Source: Chrysopilus asiliformis (Eukaryota > Arthropoda > Insecta > Diptera > Rhagionidae). From it: a stretch of DNA of 64,000 bases. This document shows positions 30,557 to 43,144 of the stretch, in pieces. The position numbers were made by a program, and so were the translations under genes. The stretch's first letter is position 1, and the number at the start of each line of letters is the position of its first letter. Under the pieces are notes generated by a model. That model ran no database searches. It saw only the letters and a list, made by a program, of their open reading frames with translations, and was not told the DNA's origin. Where the stretch lies: NCBI GenBank assembly GCA_964034945.1, contig OZ035962.1, positions 67,842,274 to 67,906,273 of the forward strand. The letters are read 5' to 3'.

Positions 30557-30844
30557 TTGGCGGTAAAAGTGTATTCTTGGTATGGGACTCGTTGCTTTCA
30601 TTACTATGAAAACTCGATGAATCCGGAACCTCACTACCAGGTACTTCAGTGATATTTGGAAGAGGATTTTGACTTCGCCGGGCCCAATCGGAACAATCCC
30701 AGTGGTATTGTCCGTGGCTGCTGGGGGAGTCCTCAAACCCGGGCGACATATTAGGATTCGGTAGCGGAACATTAAGCAGTCTACCTGGCATAACACCCGA
30801 GGTTTTTAGAGTTGCTAATCGTGCATTGTCTGGTCGTTTGAGAT
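30557..30844 (-). CDS. kug: Fat-like cadherin, cytoplasmic exon 1
   Basis: A 288-base exon with acceptor TTTCTATAG before 30844 and donor GTAAGT after 30557. It begins with two bases (AT) and ends with one, so its length is a multiple of three and skipping keeps the frame. It encodes LKRPDNARLATLKTSG, then a block containing YHWDCSDWARRSQNPLPNI and EVPGSEVPDSSSFHSNESNE. From memory this block is the most conserved cytoplasmic motif of Fat-like cadherins, which supports the gene call and the splice from the main exon. Confidence 0.9.
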
Positions 30845-30902
30845 CTATAGAAAATATAAGTTTATTAAAAGTAGTTTTTTTTTAAAATTACCTAAATCGT
30901 AC

Positions 30903-33900
30903 CGTTATTGATTTTATTGTCGGTAAAAGTTTTGAGCTGCATGTGGTCAGACCAAGTTTGCTTGTGTAAGGATTCCGTATCACTTGATGTATTGCCATTT
31001 ATGTTTATGTGCTGATTGGGTCGATTTAGTTTTTGATATTCGGGTGGTACATTTTCCAATTCATCCCCTGCTGATCCATAGCTGCGCAATGTGTCTAAAT
31101 TGTTAACGAAAACCGGATACGGAGATTCGTTGTTGGAACTAGGTGTGTAGCTGAGCGGACGCTGAATTATTTCTAAATTGCTTAGTTTCGAGCCACGTTT
31201 ATATTCTTCTCTAGGCGATACGGAATTTAAGGCGATTTCTTTACGGGGATCGTTGTTAATGTTGTTTGTGTGATGTGTTGATGAGCGACGACTACAGATT
31301 ATACAGCAAGCAGCCGCTGTTACGATGAGTATAATTACGGCAGCACCACCCGCGATCCCGATTACCTGCTCAATTGGAAGATTTCGTAATTTTGTCGTAA
31401 TCGAATTCGAATATAGGGGATCTCCACAGCTGGCTCCCGTTAAATCCGGTGGACAGATACATCTGAAACTGCCCGCTTCGTTTATGCAAGTGGCTCCGTT
31501 GCCGCAAGGCTGATTTTCGCATTCGTCCACGTCGACTTCACACGTTTGACCCGTGTAGCCGCGGCACATGCACAACGGGCCATTGTCACCCTCCTCACAA
31601 ACGCCGCCATTGCGACACGGATTCGGTGCGCAAAACCGTCCGAAATCACATCGTTTACCGCTCATTCTTGGAGGACAATCACACGAATAGTTGCCGTATC
31701 CCTCCGATCTACACTTCCCACCGAATAGGCATGGTGAGGAGGCACATGGATCCAAATCGTCCTTGCAAAATGGTCCAGAGAATCGCGGGTGACAGTGGCA
31801 TTCAAAGCTATTGTGTCCAATGTCTTTACAGATGCCGCCATTGAAGCACGGCTGAGTTCCGCATACTCCCAATGGTGTTAGAACATTGGCTGCGTCACAT
31901 GTGAATTCGACATTCGCGAAACGCTTTAGCACCGCAACCGTACTACTGCCGGTTATATGCAATGGAACTGCCTCTCTAGCTAACCGTATATCATCCATGC
32001 AGCCAATAAATCCTCTCTGAATATCCTCAAATCCCAAAACTGCAGGATGTGGGCGAACTTCAGCTCCCAAATAGAAATCATTAGATTGCAGATTTAGAAT
32101 TCCATTAACGCCAGGAGCATTGCCCTGTGCCACATGTTTCCCATCCACGATTAATTTTGCACTATTTCGCTCTCGTTCCAGCTTCACCTCATGCCATTCA
32201 CCGTCCGATACAAATATACTGGTCACACTAATGAGGCCTTCCCCAGATCCCAAATCGAAACGATACTGAACGACACCATTTACAATTTCCAAAATATTAT
32301 AGTCGATTTTTCCCGATGCATACATTAAATTGCCAGTCTGTTGGACTGTCCGTATTCTCAATGTGAATATTAATTGATCTTCCAGTGTGCGCTTGGCCAC
32401 CAATTTATCAATTTTGTACTGTGCGTAACTTTTTCCAATAAATGAAACTGGATTGATTGGAGTATAGCAACTTTCATCGCTGCATTTCTTCACATCACGA
32501 TCGCATGTCGGCCCAGCGAATCCTTCAGGACAAATGCATCTGTACTCATCAACGTTGATATCGGGAACGCAATTCTTATATAACGGACAAGGATTGCTGG
32601 CGCACGCGTTAATAGCAATCTCACACTTTTCGCCACCGTATCCTTGATTGCATTCACATTCATCGACATGTTTGTATTTCGCTGAAACAAAGCTGGTCAC
32701 ATCGGTGGCGACCGTTTCAACAGCTGTCCGATCCAATACGATTTTATCCTTACATGAGCCATGAATACATTGTGCCTGTGAACACTTGGTGCGGACCACT
32801 TCTTCAATAAATAAATTCGTTGCTTCTTCGATTTCTTCCAAATTATCCGTAACGGTAGCAATTATCTCCTTAACGGAGAAATATCCTTCATTGGACGGAT
32901 TTACCTGTTGCTTTCTTACGGTGAACACGACATCTAGATCGTTTCGTACTTGCCGTTTAAATTTATTGTCCAGGGCAGTTGATATGTTAAGCGATCGCGA
33001 TGATCTCTGATGGCTTTTTATTAAGTTTGTATCGTCTGATGCCTGCTGCACGGATATAATGACAACGTCTTTTTGTCGTGTTCGCATAGCTGTGCGAATT
33101 GATCGGATAAAGCCCTTTCGATGGCTTAAAATGAATTCCTCTGGAGTTATTTTACTAAATCTTATGATTACCGCATTGGATAACATGCCAGGCGTTATAA
33201 GCTCAACAGTAATTTTAATTATTGCGTAAGATGTAAATTTGCCATCCGTAACAGTGACATTAACACGATAATCGCCAACATCTAAATTGGGAAGAGCATA
33301 AAGTGATCCATCATCTTTTGATATGTTGAACAAACTATTGGGTGAATATAAAATCCCAGCCGTTGGTGCCAGGCTGTAAATTAGACTGTCATACTGATCT
33401 GGGTCGGTTGCATAGACTCGGCCAATATTTCCACCCAGAAATTCATCCTGGAATGAATTTATTGCTATTTCCAACGGAGTTATCACTGGCGGATATTGAC
33501 TTTCCTCAATTACCTTGACATTCACCCACGCATCGGAGTAAAGAGGTGGCGTGCCATTATCGAAAACACGAATTTGTAGTGCGTAACTGTTGCGAACCTT
33601 GTGATTAAAGCGTGTCGCCGTTCGTAAGGTGCCATCTTGTTCCAATCGGAATGCTCCTCCATCGTTGCCAGATCGAAAATCAAATGTATATGGAGCTGCA
33701 TTCGGACTGGTATCGGCATCGGTAACATCGAATTTAAGGATCATATGGCCGAGTTGTTTATCCTCCTGCACAACTGCTGTATAATTGGCTTTTGTGAATA
33801 GCGGTGGATTATCGTTTGCATCGGAAATTTCAATATTAACATGAACATAACTAGATAATTTTGGGTTTCCATTGTCACGTCCTTGAACCTCCAGAACATA

Positions 33901-36234
33901 ATTCGATATTGATTCGCGATCAAGTTCTCCGGCCACTGAAATATATCCGGTATCTTCATCGATTTGGAATTGATTAAGTCGATCGCCTCGCTCAATGTTG
34001 TAGGTAACCCGGCCATTTTCTTCTGAATCGAGATCATCGGCAATTATCTGAAGGATTTTATCCCCGAGTAAAGCATCTTCGCGGATTCTAGCACTATAGG
34101 AATTTTGCGAGAAATGTGGACTATTATCATTACTATCTGTAATTGATATATTGAGGGTAGCTAAATTACTAAGCGGAGGGGTTCCACCGTCAACGGCCTG
34201 AATTGTTAAAAAGTAATCTTTAGCTTTTTCATAATCCAATTCACCGTTTACTGTCACAAAGCCAGTTTTACGATTAATCGTGAACTTCTTTTGCTCATTG
34301 CCACCAATAATTGAGTAGAATATCTCTGCGTTTACACCAGTATCTTTCGATGTGGCCAGTATTTTTATTACTTGGTAGTTCATTAAAGACATTTCTGGTA
34401 CTGAAGCGAAATAATGTTTGGATGAGAATTCCGGTGGATTATCATTTATATCTTGAACATTGACTACCAATTTAGCAGTGGAGGAGAGACTCGGTTCACC
34501 TTGATCGGCTGCCTTCACCGATAAATTATACACAGCAATCATTTCACGATCTAATGTCTTAGCCAAAGTTATAATTCCAGTTTCTGGTGCGATTTTGAAA
34601 TGTTCACGACCCGAATCGATGAATGAATAGCGGATTTTCCGGTTCAGACCGACATCCTTGTCAGTGGCGTGTACTTTCGTTACCAGAGTACCGATCTCTG
34701 CATCCTCTGGCAACGTCACTGGGTATAGATCCATCGTGAACTCTGGGGAGTTATCATTCAAATCGGTTATGACGATAACGATTTTCGACGAACATTCCCA
34801 CGATAGGTGATCTCGATCTTGCACGTGGGCTGTCATATAGTATTTCGACATCACTTCACGATCGAGTTGTCTTGCCGTTTTCAATATGCCAGTATCTTTG
34901 TCCAGCGTGAAATCATCAGATCCGTTACCAGTTAAGTAGAATCGAAGTTTCGCATTTAAATCTTCATCTGCATCGGTGGCCAATATTTGAAGGACATAAG
35001 TTCCAGGTATAACGGACTCATTAAGCGTTTCCCGATAGCGATATTTCAGACAATACGGTGGATTATCATTCGCGTCCATAACCGTAACCGAAACATTCGT
35101 TTTTGCTGTGAACGTTCCATCGGTTACGATGATCGTGAGTTCATATGATGCTACATTCTCGCGATCGAGCTTATCCGACACAAACACCTCACCCGTCTGA
35201 CGAATTTGGAACTGCGACAACGGATCACCGGATATAATGTAATATTCGACCGGTGTATTCAAATCGACATCTCGATCACTTACGGCAACTTGCAATAGAA
35301 CTGTTCCTGGAAGCGCGTCTTCACTAACCGATGTGATGTAATTTGGCCGCTTAAAAACTGGCGGGCTGTCATTGTAGTCTTTCAGTTTGATAGCGACTGT
35401 AGTTTTTCCGATATGCTTCGGTTGTCCATGGTCGGAGCCGATCACTTGAAAACGATATTCGCCGCGTTTTTCCTTGTCCAACGGAACTAATGTCGTTATC
35501 CAACCAGTATACACATCAATATCGAAGATATTAGCAATATCGCCAATATCATCACCTAAATAGTATCTAATATCTCCATTTGATCCACTGTCAGCATCGC
35601 GTGCGGTCACCTTCATAATTGATGTGCCTTTCTCGACATTTTCGGCGAGCAACAAATTGTACGGATTGCTCTCAAATATTGGAGCATTATCATTTTCGTC
35701 TTGAACATGCAACATTATCTCCGAAATCGCAGTCAACGGTGGTTTGCCGTCCGTTTCGGCCAGAATTCCAATTGTGTGAATATCTTTCTTTTCTCGATCC
35801 AAAGTCTTCGCCAGAGTCAATTCACCACGTTCGTTAATTGCAAATTGGGGATCTTCAATGGCCTCCGATATGATCTTGTAACTAGCGGTTATGTTCCCAG
35901 CTAATTTAACTCTTGTTATTACTGTGCCTGGAGGCGATGACTCCGTCAGGAATAACTTTCGATCCTTCTTTTCGAATGTAGGGATTTTCTGTTCCTGCGG
36001 CACAATGAAAATCTCTATAGGAACATCAGTGTGCATGGGTGGCGTGCCCCCATCACTAGCCCGTATAAAAAACTGAAAAGCTTGATTGTCCAATTGTTCC
36101 CCAGATTTCAAAAGGAACACAGATCCCGTATCTTCATTGATGCCAAAAATATTACTTATCCCTGAGTTCATTGAATCGTAGATTTTGTATTGAACTACAC
36201 CATTTTGATTATCGTCGATGTCAACCGCTTTTAG
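30903..36234 (-). CDS. kug: Fat-like cadherin, main exon: cadherin repeats, EGF, LamG, membrane span
   Basis: An unusually large 5.33-kb exon (about 1777 codons) with acceptor GTTACAG before 36234. It encodes, in order: about ten cadherin repeats separated by DENDNAP, DYNDSPP, DANDNPP, DLNDNSP, DINDNPP, DSNDNSP and DANDNPP linkers; a juxtamembrane-type region; two EGF domains (near 32790-32490); one laminin-G domain (about 32440-31970); four EGF domains, the last Ca-binding-like (DVDECENQPCGNGATC); one membrane helix near 31370-31296 (VIGIAGGAAVIILIVTAAAC); and a basic stop-transfer stretch CSRRSS. About 130 residues of cytoplasm follow. The 3' end is uncertain. Donor GTACGA after 30903 keeps the frame into the next exon (phase 1). 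A better-looking donor GTAATT lies right after an in-frame TAG at 30892-30894, so an alternative short tail is possible. Confidence 0.95.
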
Positions 36235-37213
36235 CTGTAACGAATTCATAAAAGTGATATTGATAAAATGAAATAAATTTTATGGCGTTTGATGTTCAGA
36301 AGAAATTCATAGAATCGACCGTTTTTTTTCGTTTTCCAATATAAATATGAAATTTCTGCTTCAATTACGATTCGAAAAATCATTTTTTGTCAGATTAAAA
36401 AATGTTTGGTATTTGCTTTCAAACGAAATCTAATCGTACAGCATTGATATTAGGTCAAAGTACAAATATTTACAAATAAACAGCTACATTCAACGAATAA
36501 TAATACATCAAAGAATCCTTATTGATGATTAAAATCGTTTTTTATGTATTAATAATAAATTCTTTATGCCCAAAAAAGCAATACAACATAAAAGTGAATT
36601 GGCTCAATTATAAAATCGAGGTCGTACCAAAAATCTATTTGATAAAATTGAAAAACGTTTATCTTTCATGTAATCACCGTTTAATATTGCAATTTAAAAA
36701 TATTGCTCATTTATGTTGCTTTTTTAACTTCGTATTGTTGTAGGTATTCTATGCGTTATATCTAGAAAACATTTCGCCTTTTATTTGAAGTTTTGCCTTT
36801 TGACATTTTAAATGAAACTTCTTAATTTACTTCTTATATTTTAATGCTGTTTCGTCACGTTTAGATTGTTTCATTAAGTTTAGTGGTTGATCATTTCGAA
36901 ATGTGATTTCAACTTAAACTGCAATTAATCTTATCTTTCTATCTACAAAAAGTGGGCCCTTAGATACTTTTATGTTCTCATTGATACGAAAAGATGTGTG
37001 ACTTAAATAAAGTCAGCATTGTGTAAATCTAATTTTCAATATACGCGAATGCGAATATGATTATTTGAAATCGACATTCGCAAATAAGAATGCAAATACG
37101 AATACTGTTTAAATTTTTTTCAAAGGATAGTACAAGCCAACATAATAGTTTGTCCAAAAAAACAAATTTTTCATGAAAACAAAAGGTAGTTTTTTATTTA
37201 TTTAAGTTCAAAA
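36235..37213. other. Intron sequence, nothing recognised
   Basis: Lower part of the 6.0-kb intron between exon e and the main exon. AT-rich, no paired repeats. Confidence 0.4.
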
Positions 37214-37503
37214 ACATAACTATAATTGCCAATCTGGGAATTATATACATAGCTATAATTGCCAATCTGGGAATTATTGAAACCCGTATGGTGATATGGC
37301 AATGTTCGAAGTTTAAGTGAACGGCGAACAGTTGTATAAAACTTCCACTTTGAAGTCAAACTTTTCAAAAAGATTTTTTAAAATTTATTTCAATTGGATT
37401 TTGATGTATGGGAGTTTTATGTAGAATCATATCCTAAACAACTTTTGTTCTTGCACTTTTTTGATAAGATGCACGCAAAAAACGTTTTCGTTCGTATGAG
37501 GGT

Positions 37504-38298
37504 TAGGGATGCAACATCGTTCATAAAGCCTCGATATATCTAAAATCGATGTTTTTTTAAGGCGACATCGATGTCAAAAAACATCGTCCTGAAAACATCG
37601 ATACCTCGATGTTTTCCCGATGTTTTGAAAAAGTTAAATTTAATAAATAATTTAGCCACCTGGCGGATGCTCTACTGTGGGTGGAGTGCACCCAGGTAGA
37701 ATTAACACTTTTTTAATTCTTCTTATACGTTGAACTACCAAAAACCCGTTAGTTTTCGAGATATTCGCGAAGAACAAATTTTTTTGAAATACCGGCATAT
37801 CTTCATAACGGAGTTCTAGTAAAAGACACAAATGTAGCAAATTTTATTGTCTCCAAGTTTTGTAATACATAAGACTACTGGAAAATGGTTAGTTTCGGAA
37901 TAAATCGCAAAAAACCGCATAGATTTTAAAAAGCCGCCGTTTTGGTTACTTCCGGTTAACGGATTTCCACATCAGGGCCAAACTTCTCTGTAAAATTTCA
38001 TGGCTAGCTCTGGTATTTTTTGCGAAATCTTGTAGAAAGATGAAACCGAAAATTGATACCAAAGAAAATTTAAACAAATCTTTAAATAGAGTGGCTATAT
38101 TAAATCTATCTAAAAACGAGTCCCTCTAGTCCTAAAATTAGTTTCTCTACTAATTTTATGAAGAGTAATGTTCTAACATCGTGGATAACAACATCGATAC
38201 CTCGATATATCGGCCTGTTCAACATCGAGGTTGAAACTCGATATTTTTCAACGATACCTAGATGTTTTGCAAACATAGAGGTATCGTTGGCATCCCTA
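37504..38298. mobile_element. hAT-like element
   Basis: Ends TAGGGATGCAACATCG and CGTTGGCATCCCTA are inverted, with ATCGATG/CGATGTTTT-type subterminal repeats. The 8-base flanks ATGAGGGT and ATGGGAGT agree at 6 of 8, consistent with an aged hAT-type duplication. Inside, 37720-37980 is a copy of the unclassified third repeat family. Confidence 0.55.
37720..37980 (+). repeat. Unclassified interspersed repeat (third family)
   Basis: Shares ordered phrases with 9565-9810, including CGGAGTTCTAGT, AAATTTTATTGTCTCCAA and TTCCGGTTAACGG. Nested in the hAT-like element, so it was mobile or was captured by it. Confidence 0.45.
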
Positions 38299-38574
38299 AT
38301 GGGAGTCCATTTTTGCCCATTAACGAACTTAGCCTTGCATTTTACGAAAAGCGAATCTGCGTAAACTTTGAAGTCTCTAGCTCAATCCGTGCGCCCGCAA
38401 TCCGCGCCACAGATGGACAGAGAGACGGACAGTCGGACAGTCAGACAGACGGACGGACATGCTAAATTTAACTTTTTTTATCATTCTAAATACACTGGTG
38501 TAATTCATTTTTGTGTGTGACGACGGGATCTTGGCGTTACAAATGGTAAGGAAAATTCACATTACGGGTATAAA

Positions 38575-41371
38575 AAAATATCAGAACTAAAAACGTGTAA
38601 AAAGTTCGAGTGAAAATAAAGCAGATTTTCGATTATTTAGGAGCCAAATTTTCTCCTCTTTGTGTTAACTTAAATTTTTCAAGATTACCGCTATGGAATG
38701 CATATTCCTCGTAGCAGTAAACAAAAAAATTATTTATCCTTCTGGAAGCAACTTTTGAGTCAGACAGACAAACTAGTTTGGATATAGGAACGAAATTGTC
38801 ATAAGATGCTACAAAACATTTAACTCTAGAGGACAAACTGAGCAAGAACCAAAGACAGCAAGAACCAAAGTATTATTCTTTCGCGATATACCGCTAGGAG
38901 CGAAACCGAAGAAAAATTTCCTGTTGGAGATAAACAAAGGCCATAGCCGAACAAGGTACTGAAAAGTGCCCTGGGACCGATTGATCTGAAATTTTTACCA
39001 GACGTTGGTATTGATGCAAGTACCGTTTGACGAAATAAACCCATTATAACGGTCGGAAGGGGCGAGAGAAGCAAAATCTTAAAAGTTAATTTTCTTGAGA
39101 ACTGCTTGTCCGATTTTTTGAAAAAAATATTTGTTGTAGTGACGCATCAGACAATGTTGTAATAGAAAAAAAAATTCTTAAAAATTAAAGAAAAAATTTC
39201 TCACAATTTGGGCCGAACACGTCCCCCATATTTTCACAAAATAATCTTTGTTTCCCCTACTAAAATGTATATTTTTTTTTTCAAAAAAAATCGAAGTAGT
39301 AGAATGTTGTCTACTACTGCCAAAAAAATATAGGGTGAATATGTGTCTCGGAATAGCCGGGATAGTTCCGGGCTTAGTTCCGGGTTTCCGGGTTAAAATT
39401 TAAGTTAACACAAAGAGGATTTTCAATTTAGTATTACATTTATCAAACGCTAGAAAAAACGATCTTAACATATACAAAAAAAACTACTTTGGCTCGGGTA
39501 ATGCTGTAAACCATATTTTTTTCATCTGCGGCCCATTTTTCAAGGATTTTCCACAAAAGATTTCGCCTTTTGCTTTTATTGGTATTTTTACAATTTCCAT
39601 TGCGATTCAAATGGAATGTAAAGAGCGTGAAAAAATAAGTAGTTTTTTCTTGCGACTGTGCGGCTCTTAATTAAAATCTTTGCGCGGCATTTTGTTTAGA
39701 AAATTTCGCCTGGGGCTTTTCTTTGGTTTTCGTAAAAATAAAGATTTATTTTTTATACAATTTTTTTGCTTCGTTGGTGTTCTGTTTCAGCAATCCATAA
39801 GATCCACCCCTCGGCAATTTTCCTGAATTGGCCTAAAAAAATTGTCACCTTTTTCACACATGTCATAGTTTTATTTATAAATTTATATAGAAAAAATTTG
39901 GCCTACAGATCCAAACAGTTTCGTTTTCGTGGATAAATAGTTTACTTGTCAAAAAATCTACTAATGCAAGTAAACTTTTTTTTCTCAGTTGGTATTGTTA
40001 ATTGTTTTTGATCAAAAAGAGTACACAAACTAGTACATACTTTTACTGAATGATTTTATTTAAGAAACCGAAACCTTTTTTTTTATCGATCCTCAAGTTT
40101 TACTTGACCTCAAATGCGTTGTTAAAAATTTGAAATTAGGCCATTGTAGAGAACTAAATTTCTCTGTTTGAACATTTTTTTTTCATGTCTGCTTTTCTAT
40201 ATAAAAATGTAAAGAATTTTCGCTCATATTATTAAGTTTTTAAAGTAATTTAAAATTTCATTAGAAAAAAATTTCAGCGATGACTTGCCCGATGGGGCAT
40301 CGAGAGATTTTAGTAGCATGAAATTCACAAAAACACCCTTAAATCTATTCTTACAAACTTCTAATTTTACAGCAACCATTCTAACATTTGTAACCCTATA
40401 CAAAGTAAAAGGGTTGGAAACTGACGTGTGAAATTATTTATTGAAAAATTTTAAGTTCATTTAGTGTAGCACAGTTCTCTATGTATACTTGTACGAATAT
40501 ATGTCTAAATCTATGAGATTTTTTTTGTCTTATCCGTACTTCAACTATTTTATTTGATGGACAAATTGATTAAAATCCATCCATAGAAATAAAATCAATT
40601 TCATTTCAAATCGAATAAGTTTGTATAAGGTATACCATTTCTAATTGAACAATTGACATTGTTACAATGGCTCATCCATATAATATAGACGGCAATATTT
40701 TCTCTACATGTTTTTTATTTCCATCGCCTTCCCTCTTGCACATTTAATCATTCATTCATTCATGGATCTCCATTTTCAGTCATGTAGTACTTTCAATACA
40801 CTGTTCACAGCGAAATAATATGAGTAAAAAAAGGTGATGAGTTTTAGATATTTCCCTGCGATGTGTTTTCTTCAATTACGGTAAAAAAAACTAAATGGTC
40901 ACCAGTATTAATAGGTTGAAAAATGCTTACGGCTTAATTGGGAATTATAAATTTATGGCTAAAAGAAAATAGAAAAGAACAAATTAGGAATAACTCTTTC
41001 ATTTTAATCGATACCTAATTGAAAAAAATGATCCGAACGAAGCAAAAGCTGCGCAGAAAACCTCAGAGATATTAAAAAAAATTCTCGTTTTTTTTTAGAA
41101 AATAAAAAAAAAGTGATTTACAGCAATTCTTATGTGATGCAGGATACGATTTATATATTTAGTGATCGTTTTTCCAGCGTTTTAAAAATTTTTACACTAA
41201 ATCTGAGACAAAAGTTTAGGTTCCGAGGTAACAAGCGCAAATTCGGGACTGTATCGCCCAATCTGGGACGTATGGTCACCCAAAAGAATGCGCTCCATGA
41301 GGATCTAAGGAATGCAAAAAGCTACAAACCTGAAATGCGCCGCTGACAAACGTTTTTCAAACAGATTCTTA
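38575..41371. other. Intron sequence, nothing recognised
   Basis: A 2.8-kb AT-rich stretch without identifiable repeats or coding similarity. Many short A/T homopolymers. It lies in the same intron as the preceding DINE-1-like copy. Confidence 0.4.
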
Positions 41372-41890
41372 AGCTTGATCCACACTACACGATCTACGGG
41401 GTACGAGGTTGGCACATACCCCGAACATCGAGTGTTTGGATGGGAAATTTACACATGGTTTCACCTAGTGAGTAAAATTAGAAGCTGTTTGAATTTCCTC
41501 GTACGTGGTAACCCCGTACATGGCAACATCGTAGGTGTGGATGGAACAGTTCGGGGTTTTCCATTGACGTAGTGGTATTTCGAAATGGCGGATTTTCGTA
41601 ATTTTCCAAAAGAATTTGTATTAGAATTTATTGAACTTTACCGAAGTTTTCCTTGCGTATGGAAAATAAAAAGTAAAGATTATTTAGAGAGCCATTTTTT
41701 ACGTTTGGTAATTTTTGATTTTTCTTTTACACATAAAACCACCGCCACTGCTAGCAATATGTCAGCGTTCATCACGAAGCTCAAAACACGAATGAGCAAA
41801 CCCCTGTGCAGTGTGGATACAGTTCCATGTACGAGGAAACCAGAAACCTCGTACCTCGTACCCGGTACATCGTGTAGTGTGGATCAAGCT
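41372..41890 (+). mobile_element. PIF/Harbinger-type element with MADF fragment
   Basis: TTA duplicated at 41369-41371 and 41891-41893. The ends AGCTTGATCCACACTACACG and CGTGTAGTGTGGATCAAGCT are perfect inverted repeats, followed inward by GGGGTACGAGGTT against CCTCGTACCCGGTA. 519 bases. Contains the start of a MADF domain. Confidence 0.78.
41585..41690 (+). pseudogene. MADF-domain fragment in Harbinger-type element
   Basis: Reads MADFRNFPKEFVLEFIELYR followed by SFPCVWKIKSKDYLE. FxxxFIxLYRSxPCLWKIKSKDYxN is the classic opening of a MADF domain. After about 35 residues the frame runs into the element's terminal sequence, so the domain is cut. This is the third Harbinger-type element here that keeps part of a DNA-binding accessory protein. 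Confidence 0.62.
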
Positions 41891-42271
41891 TTAAGTAAAG
41901 CGAATAACCAAACGTTTTGTGCTGTGTTTGACGGAAAAATTTCATTACTACGAAATTACTATTTATATTTTTTCACAACAGCCGGTAGGCCCTGGATGAT
42001 GAAAGCTCATCGGGGGATCTTGGTAACCTCACGTATGACTAAATTTGTGGCGGGAAGCGGTTAACCAAACATCAATGAATTCTTGCACACCAAAATCTTT
42101 CATGTTTTTAAAACAACTATATAAACCATAACCCGAAACGTAAATGACATTTAAATCAACAAAAGGTCGTAAAGTGGCTGTTGCGACCATAAAGTCATGA
42201 AATTAAAGTCGCAATGACCACTTACGACTTTTTGAGGTGCTTAAGAAATTATGTATGTTCGAATAAATTAC

Positions 42272-42580
42272 CTTGATAAAACTCGAATTCACTAAATAAT
42301 TTGAATTGACCACAGCCTTATATTCTCTAAATAAAAACACTGGAGCATTATCGTTTTGATCGCCGATTTTCACTTTGACAATGGTAAATCCTGAACGACC
42401 GCCGCCATCAGTGGCAATAACCGGAATTTCGTAGAGTTTCCGTTCCTCCCGGTCTAATGTTGTTTTCGCTTCAATAATTCCCTTATCCTTATCAATTGTA
42501 AAGTATTCTTTGATTTCGTCGGAGAATATATCGTACGTGATGGCTCCATAATCACCGAAATCCCCATCTGTGGCGGTTAC
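42272..42580 (-). CDS. kug: Fat-like cadherin, exon e
   Basis: A 309-base, 103-codon exon, phase 0 at both ends, with acceptor AAATACAG before 42580 and donor GTAATT after 42272. It encodes VTATDGDFGDYGAITYDI, then the core of a repeat with LDREERKLYE and VKIGDQNDNAPVF, and the first strand of the next repeat. It joins the 5.3-kb exon at FIK|LKAVDIDDNQNG, a normal cadherin strand-to-Ca-motif transition. Confidence 0.93.
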
Positions 42581-42743
42581 CTGTATTTGGATAGTTACCT
42601 TATTAATGCTAATTGTAATAATCTGATCATGATAAACATAAGCCCTTAGCAGGTACACTTAACAGTTAATACAGCAAGGACATGGGCAAGGAATATTGAA
42701 CAAAGTAAACAAGCGAAATGAATAAAATCTAAAATTCAATTAC

Positions 42744-43144
42744 CGTCATTACATGTCGTCCCGCTAATTGGTTCTCGTTCACTTTGACATCGTATGATAA
42801 ATTGGGGAATACTGGACTGTGCAAATTCCCTGGCAATATATTAATTTTAACTCGTGTGAAGCTCGTATAGACCCCATCCGTCACGGATACATTTAACACT
42901 GTCATATGATTTTCAGCGAAATTCTGCATATTAATCAAACTTATAACTCCAGTAACTGGATCTATTTCATATGTTTGCTGTTCATTTCCTTCAGCTATTT
43001 TGTAGATGAGACTATCATGATCAATGTAGTCAGAGTCACTCGCTTTCACTACTATTACGAATTGTCCACGCTTCGCATGTTCTGACACGACACAGCTGTA
43101 TGACGGCTGTTCAAATTTCGGTGGATTATCATTCATGTCCATCA
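42744..43144 (-). CDS. kug: Fat-like cadherin, exon d
   Basis: A 401-base exon with acceptor TTCCTTAG before 43144 and donor GTAATT after 42744. It begins with two bases that complete a Val codon, then MDMNDNPPKFEQPSY, one full cadherin repeat, and the start of the next (NVSVTDGVYTSF ... PGNLHSPVFPNLSYDVKVNENQLAGRHVMT). It ends in phase 0. The next intron is only 163 bases (42581-42743), the shortest but one in the gene. Confidence 0.93.

Larger units (their letters stand above)
37214..38574 (+). mobile_element. DINE-1-like copy with doubled 5' hairpin, split by a hAT-like element
   Basis: The 5' hairpin segment (CTATAATTGCCAATCTGGGA) occurs twice in tandem at 37220-37280. The copy is interrupted at 37504, resumes with TTTTTGCCCATTAACGAAC at 38311, has a mixed GACA/GACG run near 38412-38458, and ends ACGGGTATAAA at 38574. 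Confidence 0.68.

Noticed and set aside
41585..42064. 159-codon plus-strand frame as a single gene
   Set aside because: Only the first ~35 residues are MADF-like; the frame then crosses the element's right terminal repeat into unrelated intron.
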